From: Ottowia sp.
GTDB taxonomy: Bacteria > Pseudomonadota > Gammaproteobacteria > Burkholderiales > Burkholderiaceae_C
Assembly: GCF_016703145.1 (NCBI RefSeq)
Contig: NZ_JADJCO010000002.1
Location: 620,001-684,000, forward strand
Direction of reading: 5' to 3'
Length of the DNA stretch: 64,000 nt
The position numbers and the translations under genes are program-made. Shown piece by piece: positions 1-9,054 of this stretch. Numbering within the stretch: the stretch's first letter is position 1; the number at the start of each line of letters is the position of its first letter. The notes below the pieces were generated by a model, which saw only the letters and a program-made list of their open reading frames with translations, had not been told where the DNA came from and did not search any database.

Positions 1-207
1 ATCAACCCGCCGCAGTCGGCCATTCTGGGCGTGCACGCCACCAAGGACCGCGCCATGGTCGAGAACGGCCAGGTCGTGGTGCGCCCGATGAACTACCTGG
101 CGATGAGCTACGACCACCGCATCATCGACGGCCGCGAGGCCGTGCTGGGGCTGGTGGCCATGAAGGAGGCGCTGGAGGATCCGTCGCGCCTGCTGTTCGA
201 CATTTAA
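1..207 (+). CDS. odhB: Dihydrolipoyllysine succinyltransferase E2, C-terminal part
   Basis: This is the last 68 codons of an E2 acyltransferase; the 5' part lies outside the window. The visible end carries the CoA-acyltransferase catalytic segment SYDHRIIDGREAV, with the active-site His and Asp, and ends in LLFDI. The enzyme transfers the succinyl group from lipoyl-lysine to CoA in the 2-oxoglutarate dehydrogenase complex in the cytosol. The E3 gene lpdA follows 73 bases downstream, which fits a 2-oxoglutarate dehydrogenase operon better than a pyruvate dehydrogenase one. The E2 type is inferred from this order and the C-terminal wording, since the lipoyl domain is not visible. Confidence 0.9.
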   Translation: MNPPQSAILGVHATKDRAMVENGQVVVRPMNYLAMSYDHRIIDGREAVLGLVAMKEALEDPSRLLFDI

Positions 208-216
208 ACGGAAAAA

Positions 217-242
217 ACACGGCCCCCTTCGTGGGGCCGTGT
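217..242 (+). terminator. Strong hairpin between odhB and lpdA
   Basis: ACACGGCCCC (217-226) pairs perfectly with GGGGCCGTGT (233-242) around a six-base loop. On the plus strand it is followed by CCTTGTGG, a poor U-tract, so it is more likely an attenuator or an mRNA-stabilising or processing hairpin inside the odh operon than a full terminator. On the minus strand it is followed by TTTTTT and would work as an intrinsic terminator for any antisense transcript. Confidence 0.6.
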
Positions 243-280
243 CCTTGTGGCGGGCTTCGCCCGGTTCGAAACGATCCATC

Positions 281-1711
<1,431 letters not shown>

Positions 1712-1718
1712 CCGGCGG

Positions 1719-1786
1719 TTTTCAAGCAAAAATAGGCGCTGACCTGCACGGGTATTGCGCCATTAGCTATGAAAATAATAGTAATC
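1719..1786 (+). repeat. Dispersed ~65-bp structured repeat, copy A (upstream of zapE)
   Basis: It begins with TTTCAAG followed by an A-run and continues through GCGCCATTAGCTAT to AAAATAATAGT. The 3' part folds as CTAT (1767-1770) with ATAG (1778-1781) around an A-rich loop. It lies 12 bases before the zapE start codon, in the sense orientation, and occupies nearly the whole lpdA-zapE gap. Other copies in this window share its layout. Confidence 0.8.
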
Positions 1787-1797
1787 GAAGCTGTCGC

Positions 1798-2898
1798 ATG
1801 ACCAGCGTGCGCGCCACCTACGAGGCCGAGCTGGCAGCGCGCGGCTACCAGAGCGACCCGGCGCAGCTGCGCGCCGTCGAGGCGCTGCAGCGCTGCGCCG
1901 ACGACTGGGCCGCGTACAAGATCCAGCGCTCCAACGCCCTCAAGAAGATCTTCAACCGCCCCGACGTCCCCAAGGGCGTGTACATGCACGGCGGCGTCGG
2001 GCGGGGCAAGAGCTTCCTGATGGACTGCTTCTTCAACGCCGTGCCGATCCGGCGCAAGACGCGGCTGCACTTTCACGAATTCATGCGCGAGGTGCACCGC
2101 GAGCTGGCCGGCCTGCAGGGCACCGTCAACCCGCTGGACGAGCTGGGCCGGCGCATGGCGGCGCGGTTCAAGCTGATCTGCTTCGACGAGTTCCACGTCG
2201 CCGACATCACCGACGCCATGATCCTGCATCGCCTGCTGGCGGCGCTGTTCGACAACGGCGTGGGTTTCGTCACCACGTCGAACTTCAAGCCCGACGGCCT
2301 GTACCCCGACGGCCTGCACCGCGACCGCATCCTGCCCGCCATCGCGCTGCTGAACGCGCGCATGGAGGTCCTCAGCGTCGACAACGGCACCGACTACCGC
2401 CACCGCACGCTGCAGCAGGTGCGGCTCTACCACACGCCCCTGGGCCTCGAGGCCGACGCCGCGATGGACGCCGCGTTCAGCCAACTGGTGGCCTCGCCCG
2501 ACGAGGATCCCACGCTGCACATCGAGGCGCGCCAGATCCGCGCCCGGCGCCGCGCCGGCGGCGTCGTGTGGTTCGACTTCCGCACGCTGTGCGGCGGACC
2601 GCGCTCGCAGAACGACTACCTGGAGATCGCCAGCCAGTTCCACACCGTGCTGCTGTCCGGCGTACCGCACATGCCGGTGCGCATGGCCTCCGAGGCGCGG
2701 CGCTTTACCTGGCTGGTGGACGTGCTGTACGACCGGCGCGTCAAGTTCATCCTGTCGGCCGAGGTGGCGCCCGAGCTGCTCTACACCGAAGGGCCGCTGG
2801 CGCACGAGTTTCCCCGCACCGTTTCGCGCCTGAACGAGATGCAGTCGGCCGAGTACCTGGCGCAGGAACACCGCACCGTCGATACCCACATCACATGA
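1798..2898 (+). CDS. zapE: Cell division protein ZapE (AFG1-like ATPase)
   Basis: A 366-residue P-loop ATPase of the ZapE/YhcM/AFG1 family, known in E. coli to act on the FtsZ ring during constriction. Walker A is GGVGRGKS at about residues 65-72 and Walker B is LICFDEF at about 126-132, followed by HVADITDAM. The sensor-like region VTTSNFKPDGLY is present. Length and layout are normal. Start ATG 1798 gives the usual N-terminus; the frame is open upstream through the repeat. Its position behind lpdA is common in Burkholderiales. The stop overlaps the next start as ATGA. Confidence 0.95.
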   Translation: MTSVRATYEAELAARGYQSDPAQLRAVEALQRCADDWAAYKIQRSNALKKIFNRPDVPKGVYMHGGVGRGKSFLMDCFFNAVPIRRKTRLHFHEFMREVHRELAGLQGTVNPLDELGRRMAARFKLICFDEFHVADITDAMILHRLLAALFDNGVGFVTTSNFKPDGLYPDGLHRDRILPAIALLNARMEVLSVDNGTDYRHRTLQQVRLYHTPLGLEADAAMDAAFSQLVASPDEDPTLHIEARQIRARRRAGGVVWFDFRTLCGGPRSQNDYLEIASQFHTVLLSGVPHMPVRMASEARRFTWLVDVLYDRRVKFILSAEVAPELLYTEGPLAHEFPRTVSRLNEMQSAEYLAQEHRTVDTHIT

Positions 2899-3272
2899 GA
2901 AGCCTGCCTGTCCTTCTTTCGGCGCTGGCGCTCGTCACGGCGTGCGCGCGGGTACCCGTGTCCGATGCGGTCACCGTGCCGCCGGCGCTGGTCCCGCCAA
3001 CCGCCGACGCGCAGTTCGAGCCGTGGCTGCAGGCCGAGCGCGCGCGCCTCGCCAGCGCGCGCGCCGGCGTGCAGCAGCGCTTCCAGGACGACGAATCCGC
3101 CTGCTGGCGGCGCTTTGCCGTCAACGACTGCGTGCGCGAGGCGCGCGCGCGGCGCCGTGCCGCGGCCGATGAATTGCGCGCGCAGGACCTGGCGCTGAAC
3201 GAGCTGGAGCGCCAGCGCCGCACCGAGGCGCGCCGCCGCCAGCTCGAGGGCAAGCGGAAGGCCGCCGACTGA
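2895..3272 (+). CDS. Small putative lipoprotein, Arg/Ala-rich coiled coil
   Basis: A 125-residue protein that starts inside the zapE stop (ATGA overlap) and so is probably translationally coupled to it. The N-terminus MRSLPVLLSALALVTAC is a signal peptide with a lipobox (VTAC, Cys17), so I infer an outer- or inner-membrane lipoprotein. The remainder, from about residue 45, is charged, rich in Arg, Ala and Glu and predicted by eye to be helical or coiled coil. Two Cys residues (in ACWRRF and DCVREA) could form a disulfide. I do not recognise a named family. Confidence 0.75.
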   Translation: MRSLPVLLSALALVTACARVPVSDAVTVPPALVPPTADAQFEPWLQAERARLASARAGVQQRFQDDESACWRRFAVNDCVREARARRRAAADELRAQDLALNELERQRRTEARRRQLEGKRKAAD

Positions 3273-3366
3273 ACGCCGGCCGCGCGTGTCCATGGCAGCC
3301 GCTGGCTGGTGACGCCGTATCATCGAGCGAAGTGACCACGCCGCCGCCCGCTTCCCCTCGCCGAAC

Positions 3367-3573
3367 GTGACATCCAACCTGCATTCGCCCGATCGCCGGC
3401 TGATCGAGCTGTGCATCGAGCACGCCGACCTCGACGCCTGGATCGACCGCCTCGTCCACGAGCCCCCGCCCGCCGATCAATTGATGCTGCAGCGCCTGAA
3501 GAAGCGGCGCCTGGCCCTGCGCGACGCCATCGCGCGGCTGGAGGCGGCGCTGGACCCCAAAGAGCCGGCATGA
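3367..3573 (+). CDS. YdcH family (DUF465) small protein
   Basis: A 68-residue protein starting at GTG 3367. The pattern HSPDRRLIELCIEHADLDAWID followed by LQRLKKRRLALRDAIARLE matches the two-helix YdcH/DUF465 family, where a short helical hairpin ends in LKKxRLxLKDxI. The function of the family is unknown. It overlaps the next gene as ATGA and is probably co-transcribed with the helicase. The TATCAT at about 3317-3322 could be a -10 box for this gene, but no clear -35 is seen. Confidence 0.85.
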   Translation: MTSNLHSPDRRLIELCIEHADLDAWIDRLVHEPPPADQLMLQRLKKRRLALRDAIARLEAALDPKEPA

Positions 3574-5672
3574 GCGGCGAACCACGCGCCGTGGAGAGCC
3601 CCGGGACCGGCCTGCCCACGTCCCTGCAGCAGGCCGTGCAGGCGATGTTCGAGCCCCACGGCCCGCTGGTCCGCGCGGCCGAGGGCTTTCGCGCGCGCGA
3701 GGGGCAGACGCGCCTGGCGCTGGCCGTGGCGCGCGTGCTGGAGCAGGGCGGCGTGCTGGTGGCCGAGGCCGCCACCGGGGTGGGCAAGACCTTCGCCTAT
3801 CTCGTGCCCGCGCTGCTGTCGGGCGAGCGGGTGCTGCTGTCCACCGCCACCAAGGCGCTGCAGGACCAGCTCTTCGGGCGCGACCTGCCCCGGCTGGCGC
3901 AGGCGCTGGGCCTGCCGGTGCGCATGGCGCTGCTCAAGGGGCGCGGCAGCTACGTGTGCTTGCACCGGCTCGGTTTTGCGGGCCAAAGCATCGATCAGTC
4001 GGCGCCCAGACTGCGCCATTCGCTATCGAAAGTGGAGCGATGGGCGGCCACCACGCGCACCGGCGACCTGGCCGAGCTGCCGGGCCTGGACGAGCGCTCG
4101 CCCGTCATCCCGCTGGTCACCTCCTCCCGCGAGAACTGCCTGGGCGCCGACTGCCCCAAGTTCCGCGCCTGCCACGTCAACCTGGCGCGGCGCGAGGCGA
4201 TGGCGGCCGACGTGGTGGTCATCAACCACCACCTGTTCTTCGCCGACCTGGCGATCCGCGAATCGGGCATGGCCGAGCTGCTGCCCACGGCGCGCGTGGT
4301 GGTCTTCGACGAGGCGCACCAGCTCAACGAGACAGGCATCCAGTTCCTCGGCCGGCAACTCGGCACCGGCCAGTTGCTCGACCTGGCGCGCGACCTGCTG
4401 GCCACCGGGCTGCGGCACGCGCGCGGGCTGGTGGACTGGACGGCACTGGCCGGCGGCGTGGAGATGGCGGCGCGCCAGTTGCGGCTGGCGGCCGGCAGCG
4501 TGCGCGGCGGCACCCGCCTGCGCTGGATCGACGGCGCGCCCGAAGGCGTTGATGCCGATGAATGGCAGGCCGCCCTGGCGCGCGTGGGCCAGGCGCTGGC
4601 GCAGGCCGCCGAGGCGCTGGACACCGTGAGCGAGCTGGCCCCCGACTTCCCGCGCCTGCACGAGCGCGCGGCGCTGCTGGCCGCCCGCGCGGCGGGCTTC
4701 GCCGCCCCGTGCGATCCGGCGCTGGTGCGCTGGGTCGACGCCGGGCTGGCGCTGCGGCTGGTCGAGTCGCCGCTGGACATCGCCGAGGCCGTGCGCACGC
4801 GCCTGCTGGCCACGCCGGACGACCCGCAGGACGGGCAGGAGGCGCGCGGGCGCGCCTGGGTGTTCGTCTCCGCCACCCTGGGCGACGACGACCGGCTGAG
4901 CTGGTTCACCGGCCCCTGCGGCCTGCAGGACGCCGAGGTGTTGCGCGTCGGCAGCCCGTTCGACTACACGCGCCAGGCCGCGCTGTATGTGCCCGCGCAC
5001 CTCGTGCGCCCCGGCGATCCGGCGCACAGCGCCCAGGTGGCGCGGCTGGCCGGCGACGCGGCGGCGCGGCTGGGCGGGCGCACGATGGTGCTCACCACCA
5101 CGCTGCGGGCGCTGCGCGGCATCGCCGAGGCGCTGTCGCAGCGCTTTGGCCCCGGCGCCGGCATCGAGGTGCTGGCGCAGGGCGAGCTGCCCAAGCGCGT
5201 GCTGATGGAGCGCTTCCGCGAGGGCGGCGCGCAGGGCCGGCCGGGCTGCGTGCTGGTCGCGTCCAGCTCGTTCTGGGAGGGCGTGGACATGCCGGGCGAG
5301 GCGCTGCAACTGGTGGTGATCGACAAACTGCCCTTCCCGCCGCCGGGCGACCCGCTGGTGGAGGCGCGCTGCCGCCGCATCGAAGCCGAGGGACGCAGCG
5401 CCTTCGCCGACCATTCGGTGCCCGAGGCGGCGGTGGCGCTCAAGCAGGGGGCAGGGCGCCTGATCCGGCGCGAGACCGACACCGGCCTGCTGGTCATCTG
5501 CGACACCCGCCTGGTCACCATGGGCTACGGCCGGCGCCTGCTGGCGGCCCTGCCGCCGATGCGCCGCCTGCTCGACGAGCCGGCATGGGCCGCGGCGCTG
5601 AATGCGCTGGCGGCAGGCCCACCGGACAGCATGGCGCCGTCGTGCGCCGACGCCAGCGCGCCGAACCCGTAG
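3570..5672 (+). CDS. ATP-dependent DNA helicase, YoaA/DinG type
   Basis: A 700-residue superfamily 2 (XPD-like) 5'-3' helicase. Walker A is EAATGVGKT (66-74) and the DEAH box is at 247-250. Four Cys (130, 190, 195, 201) are spaced as in the iron-sulfur cluster of DinG, YoaA and XPD. The C-terminal helicase motifs are visible as SSSFWEGVDMPGEAL and QGAGRLIRR. Such helicases resolve R-loops and damaged replication intermediates. The length is nearer YoaA than the longer DinG. Residues about 135-157, between the first and second Cys, are encoded by DNA resembling the dispersed repeat (3972-4040). Confidence 0.93.
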   Translation: MSGEPRAVESPGTGLPTSLQQAVQAMFEPHGPLVRAAEGFRAREGQTRLALAVARVLEQGGVLVAEAATGVGKTFAYLVPALLSGERVLLSTATKALQDQLFGRDLPRLAQALGLPVRMALLKGRGSYVCLHRLGFAGQSIDQSAPRLRHSLSKVERWAATTRTGDLAELPGLDERSPVIPLVTSSRENCLGADCPKFRACHVNLARREAMAADVVVINHHLFFADLAIRESGMAELLPTARVVVFDEAHQLNETGIQFLGRQLGTGQLLDLARDLLATGLRHARGLVDWTALAGGVEMAARQLRLAAGSVRGGTRLRWIDGAPEGVDADEWQAALARVGQALAQAAEALDTVSELAPDFPRLHERAALLAARAAGFAAPCDPALVRWVDAGLALRLVESPLDIAEAVRTRLLATPDDPQDGQEARGRAWVFVSATLGDDDRLSWFTGPCGLQDAEVLRVGSPFDYTRQAALYVPAHLVRPGDPAHSAQVARLAGDAAARLGGRTMVLTTTLRALRGIAEALSQRFGPGAGIEVLAQGELPKRVLMERFREGGAQGRPGCVLVASSSFWEGVDMPGEALQLVVIDKLPFPPPGDPLVEARCRRIEAEGRSAFADHSVPEAAVALKQGAGRLIRRETDTGLLVICDTRLVTMGYGRRLLAALPPMRRLLDEPAWAAALNALAAGPPDSMAPSCADASAPNP
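3972..4040 (+). repeat. Repeat-like segment inside the yoaA-type helicase gene (copy J, degenerate)
   Basis: The order GGTTTTG..., GGCGCCCAGACTGCGCCATT, CGCTATCGAAAGTGGAGCG resembles the dispersed repeat, including a 3' hairpin CGCT/AGCG. It is read in frame between the first and second Fe-S cysteines of the helicase. The similarity is partial, so the assignment is tentative. Confidence 0.4.
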
Positions 5673-5728
5673 GTGGCCTTGACGCTGTCGGCGGGGTTGT
5701 CAGCGGTGGCAATGCTTGTTGCTAGAAT

Positions 5729-5794
5729 TTCAAGGAAAATCAGCCCATAGCCCGCGCCAATACTGCGGTAAAAGCTATCGTTATGATAGTAGAA
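5729..5794 (+). repeat. Dispersed structured repeat, copy B
   Basis: TTTCAAGGAAAATCAGCC, then TAGCCCGCGCC, then AAAGCTATCGTTATGATAG. The 3' hairpin is CTATC (5776-5780) with GATAG (5786-5790). It lies in the gap between the convergent helicase and racemase genes, so here it cannot be a 5' leader. Nothing else is evident between 5673 and 5854. Confidence 0.8.
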
Positions 5795-5854
5795 GTGGTT
5801 GGGGGCCCGTCCAGCACCTGGCTGCTCCCGGGCGTCGGGTGACCGCGCCTGGAT

Positions 5855-6592
5855 TCAGCCTGCCGGCGCCAACGCGGCCACGAGGCCGTCGTAGGCCTTC
5901 GGCAGCGGCGGCGCATAGTCGCCCCGCTTGCTGGTGGCCAGCCGGGCGCGCACCAGTCCCTCGGCGGTGACGATGGCGGCGGCCACGCCGTCGATCACCG
6001 GCACGCCGAGTTCGTCGCCGAGCCGCTGGCACAGATCGGCCATGCCGGCGCAGCCCAGCACGATGGCGCCGCAATCGTCCTCGGCCAGCGCACGCCGGCA
6101 TTCAGCCAGGATCGTGCGGTAGGCATCGGTGGCCGGGTTCTCCAGATCGAGCACCGCGATCTCGGTGGCGCGTACGCGCCGGCAGTGGCGGCGCACGCCG
6201 TACTTGTCGACCAGGTGCTGGGTGATCACGTTGGTGCGTTTGAGCGTCGTGACGACCGAGAACCCGGTGGCCAGGTAGCTGGCGCTGCGCATGGCCGCTT
6301 CGGCGATGCCGATCACCGGGCCGCGGGCCAACTCCCGCGCGGCGTCCAGGCCCGGGTCGCCGAAGCAGGCGATGACATAGGCATCCACGCCCTCCAGCTC
6401 GCCACGGCGAACTTCTTCGAGCAGGCCGACGCAGGCCAGCGCCTCGTCGTAATGCCCTTCGATCGACGCCGGGCCGTGCCGCGGGCAGACGGCCTCGATC
6501 ACGGTGCCTGGCCACGCGACGGCCTGCGCCGCGACGCGGATCAGCCCGGTCATGGACTGGCTGGTGTTGGGGTTGATGACCTTGATGCGCAT
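5855..6592 (-). CDS. Asp/Glu/hydantoin racemase family protein
   Basis: A 245-residue protein whose N-terminus MRIKVINPNTSQSMT is the hallmark of the hydantoin/allantoin racemase branch of the Asp/Glu racemase superfamily. The two catalytic Cys lie in IACFGDPGLDAAR and VLGCAGMADL, as expected for two-base racemisation. Substrates known for relatives are 5-substituted hydantoins and allantoin. I used the internal ATG at 6592 because the conserved motif begins there; an open extension reaches 6625. It lies downstream of an NCS1 permease on the same strand, which supports a role in hydantoin, allantoin or pyrimidine-ring catabolism. No hydantoinase or amidase is in the window. Confidence 0.88.
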   Translation of the reverse strand: MRIKVINPNTSQSMTGLIRVAAQAVAWPGTVIEAVCPRHGPASIEGHYDEALACVGLLEEVRRGELEGVDAYVIACFGDPGLDAARELARGPVIGIAEAAMRSASYLATGFSVVTTLKRTNVITQHLVDKYGVRRHCRRVRATEIAVLDLENPATDAYRTILAECRRALAEDDCGAIVLGCAGMADLCQRLGDELGVPVIDGVAAAIVTAEGLVRARLATSKRGDYAPPLPKAYDGLVAALAPAG

Positions 6593-6620
6593 TGCTGGTG
6601 TTCCGGGCTCGTTCAATGGC

Positions 6621-6662
6621 GACAACTTGGATTGTCTTCAAAAAATACTTGAATTGTCTTCT
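6621..6662 (-). promoter_or_regulatory. Candidate operator upstream of racemase: repeated TTGTCTTC
   Basis: TTGTCTTCA (6632-6640) and TTGTCTTCT (6654-6662) are direct repeats 22 bases apart, and GACAA (6621-6625) gives the same half-site reversed. They lie 29-70 bases before the racemase start in an AT-rich patch. The related TTGTCGTCA occurs upstream of the permease, so both may be targets of the GntR regulator at 9055-9777. This is inference from motif sharing only. Confidence 0.45.
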
Positions 6663-6722
6663 ATTTCAAGTCATCTATGCCTGCGAAAGGTCTTCCGTGC
6701 GTGCAGCGCCCGTCGGCAAAGC

Positions 6723-6986
6723 TCAATCGCGGGCGGCGAGCTTGGTGGCGTGGCCATGCCACGACTCGTGCTGCAGAACGATCTCCAGCGCCAGTCCGTC
6801 GGGGCCGCCGTGCCAGATGCGCTGGGCAATGCGAAAGTGCATGTTCGCGCACACGATGACGTCGCCTGAATGCAGGCCGCCCGCGGCGTGAAGGTCATGC
6901 AGCAGCGGTTGGAGTCTGGCCATGGCGGCGGAAGCGGTCGCGCAGATCAGCGGCTGCATGAAGGAGGCTTTGATGCGGATGGGCAT
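6723..6986 (-). CDS. Small ORF of unknown function between permease and racemase
   Basis: An 87-residue reading frame (MPIRIKASFMQPLICATASAA...) with a purine-rich GGAGATG stretch about 11 bases before its ATG. It has the same direction as the permease and the racemase and fills most of the gap between them. It has mixed composition with several His and Cys. I do not recognise a family. It could be a genuine operon member or a spurious frame in GC-rich DNA; the sense placement and the ribosome-binding site favour the former slightly. Confidence 0.4.
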   Translation of the reverse strand: MPIRIKASFMQPLICATASAAMARLQPLLHDLHAAGGLHSGDVIVCANMHFRIAQRIWHGGPDGLALEIVLQHESWHGHATKLAARD

Positions 6987-7159
6987 GGGATGTCATCTCC
7001 AAGGCGGGGTCCGGGTCGGATCGTGTTCTCGCCACGCCCTCGTGGTGGCGCCAGTGCCCGCTGGGCTTGAGGCCGGGCGGGCACTGGTTGGTCCGCACGG
7101 GGAGTCGAGCCTGCCCCAGCCAGGGGGCCCGATTCGCGTGCGCGGATGGCTTCAGAACC

Positions 7160-8650
7160 TCACGTGGCGGTGCGCTTCGGCGCGTAGGCGCCCGGGACCG
7201 CTGCGCTGATGGCCTGGTGGTTGAGTGCCCAATAGATCACGGCCGCCACGGCGCCCGCGACGAAGATCGAGAAGTGGGAGAAGGCCGAGAGTGCCGGCAG
7301 CATCGCCGTCGCGAAGCCGATCAGCGAGGCCGGAATCAGCGCGTAGACCGCCTTCATGTTGACGCCGTTCTGGTACCAGTAGCGCCCATTCGGGTTCATC
7401 GTGTACAGGTCGGGCACCGTGACCGAGCGCTTCTTCACCAGGTAGTAGTCCACCAGCAGGATGCCGTACAGCGGGCCGATGGCGCAGGCCAGCATGTCGA
7501 TCGTGTAGTGGATCATCTCGGGGTTCTTGAACAGGTTCCACGGCGTCACGAAGATCGAGCCCACTGCGGCCATCATGCCGCCCATGCGCCAACTGATCTT
7601 GTTCGGCGCGAGGTTCGTGAAGTCGAAGGCCGAAGGCACGAAGTTGGCGACGATGTTGATGCCGATGGTGGCCAGCACGAAGGTCACGGCGCCCAGCAGC
7701 ACCACGGTGGGCGAATCCATCCGGCCGACCATCTCGACCGGGTCGGTGATCAGTGCGCCGAACACCGGCACCGTGGCCGCCGTCGTCACCACGGTGACGA
7801 TGGAGAAGGCCAGGTAGTTGATCGGCAGACCCAGGAAGTTGCCCTTCTTCACTTCGTCGAAGCTCTTGGCGTAGCGCGAAAAATCGCCAAAGTTCAGCAC
7901 CGGCCCGGCGAAGTAGCCCGCCACCAGCGCGATGGAGGTGATCATCGTGGTGACCACACCCCAGCCTTCGAGCTGCTTGTCGCCCAGCTTCAGGCTCAGG
8001 TCGCCGCCCGATTTCCACAGCATCCAGCCCGCCAGCACGAACATCACGACATAGACGGCGGGGCCGGCGATGTCGATGAACTTCTTGATCGCCTCCATGC
8101 CGTTCCAGAAGACCAGGGCCTGCAGCACCCACATCGTCATGAACGCCGCCCAGCCCACCGTCGAGAGGCCGGCAAAGCCGTGCAGCTCAAGCTGCGCGTA
8201 GGGCGCCACTTCGGGGAAGAATTTGAGCGCCAGCACGACCAGCGCATGCGAGGCCAGGTAGGTCTGGATGCCGTACCAGCCGACCGCGATCAGCCCGCGA
8301 ATCAGCGCCGGAATCTGCGCGCCGCGCACACCGAAGGGCGAGCGGCACATCACTGGATAGGGCACGCCGTGCGTCTGGCTCGGGTTGGCGATCAGGTTGC
8401 AGAAGAACTGCACGATCAGGATGCCCGCCAGCAGCGAGACCAGCACCTGCCAGCTCGTCAGGCCCAGCGCGAACAGGCTGCCGGCAAAGATGTAGCCGCC
8501 GACGCTGTGAACGTCGCTCATCCAGTAACAAAAAATGTTGAAGCGGGACCAAGTCTGGTTTTTGAGGGGCGCCAACTCGTGGTTGTACAGACTGGGCGAG
8601 GCGTTGGGGATGACTTCGATGTCATCGCCCTTGCGATCACTGTGAGACAT
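7160..8650 (-). CDS. NCS1 family nucleobase/hydantoin/allantoin permease
   Basis: A 496-residue, roughly 12-helix inner-membrane transporter. The N-terminal SLYNHELAPLKNQTWSRFNIFCYWMSDVHS is the NCS1 signature (Mhp1, PucI, PurP/cytosine permease). The mid-protein GYFAGPVLNFGDFSRYAKS also matches this family. Members use Na+ or H+ to import hydantoins, allantoin, uracil or related rings. It starts at ATG 8650 behind AAGGAG. It lies between the gntR gene and the racemase on one strand, which points to a hydantoin- or allantoin-type substrate. The exact substrate cannot be told from the sequence. Confidence 0.93.
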   Translation of the reverse strand: MSHSDRKGDDIEVIPNASPSLYNHELAPLKNQTWSRFNIFCYWMSDVHSVGGYIFAGSLFALGLTSWQVLVSLLAGILIVQFFCNLIANPSQTHGVPYPVMCRSPFGVRGAQIPALIRGLIAVGWYGIQTYLASHALVVLALKFFPEVAPYAQLELHGFAGLSTVGWAAFMTMWVLQALVFWNGMEAIKKFIDIAGPAVYVVMFVLAGWMLWKSGGDLSLKLGDKQLEGWGVVTTMITSIALVAGYFAGPVLNFGDFSRYAKSFDEVKKGNFLGLPINYLAFSIVTVVTTAATVPVFGALITDPVEMVGRMDSPTVVLLGAVTFVLATIGINIVANFVPSAFDFTNLAPNKISWRMGGMMAAVGSIFVTPWNLFKNPEMIHYTIDMLACAIGPLYGILLVDYYLVKKRSVTVPDLYTMNPNGRYWYQNGVNMKAVYALIPASLIGFATAMLPALSAFSHFSIFVAGAVAAVIYWALNHQAISAAVPGAYAPKRTAT

Positions 8651-8782
8651 GACTTACTCCTTGCGTGTCGATGGAAAGAGCATCGGGAGCTCGAAAGTGG
8701 TCCGGCGGCTGCCACCGCACGGCCCGGGCTTTGACGGCCCCGATCCTGGCCGTCTCTCTCGTGATGCAAGAAGCGGGCCAAA

Positions 8783-8930
8783 GACGACAAAATATTTGAT
8801 ATCTTGTTCTCTGGCCGGATTAAGATTGTCGTCAAGTAATTGATTCGGTTGAATTTTTCACGTGCGCGGGGGCGGCCGAGAGCGTGCGCTGCGCAGGTGT
8901 TCGACCATCCTGGCTCACGGGTTGTCGTCA
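8783..8930 (-). promoter_or_regulatory. Upstream region of the NCS1 permease with candidate regulator sites
   Basis: The 404-base gap 8651-9054 holds no gene. Its AT-rich core (8783-8850) contains an inverted pair GACGACAA (8783-8790) and TTGTCGTC (8826-8833), and a further TTGTCGTCA at 8922-8930. These match the TTGTCTTC repeats upstream of the racemase. An FCD-type GntR regulator is encoded directly upstream, so these are candidate GntR sites controlling permease expression. No convincing -35/-10 pair was fixed. Confidence 0.45.
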
Positions 8931-9054
8931 GGCGCAATGCCCCATTTACGCCAATTCACCGCACCAGGAGACGGCATTCGGTTCTGACAGGGGGCTCTGG
9001 GCGATGAAATGGGGCGCGGGGCGCCGCCGCGTCGGCCCGCGTAACGCGGGCCGC

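Noticed and set aside
217..242. Full rho-independent terminator after odhB on the plus strand
   Set aside because: The stem is strong but the plus-strand sequence after it is CCTTGTGG without a U-run, and lpdA belongs to the same functional unit. It is reported as a hairpin of uncertain role instead.
5673..5854. Promoter-like TAGAAT at about 5724-5729 after the helicase gene
   Set aside because: It overlaps the first bases of repeat copy B and no plus-strand gene follows before the convergent racemase. There is nothing for it to transcribe.
7067..8734. A 555-codon plus-strand frame opposite the NCS1 permease
   Set aside because: It is rich in His, Arg, Asp and Gln without any motif and mirrors the permease codons. 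The permease on the other strand has clear family signatures.
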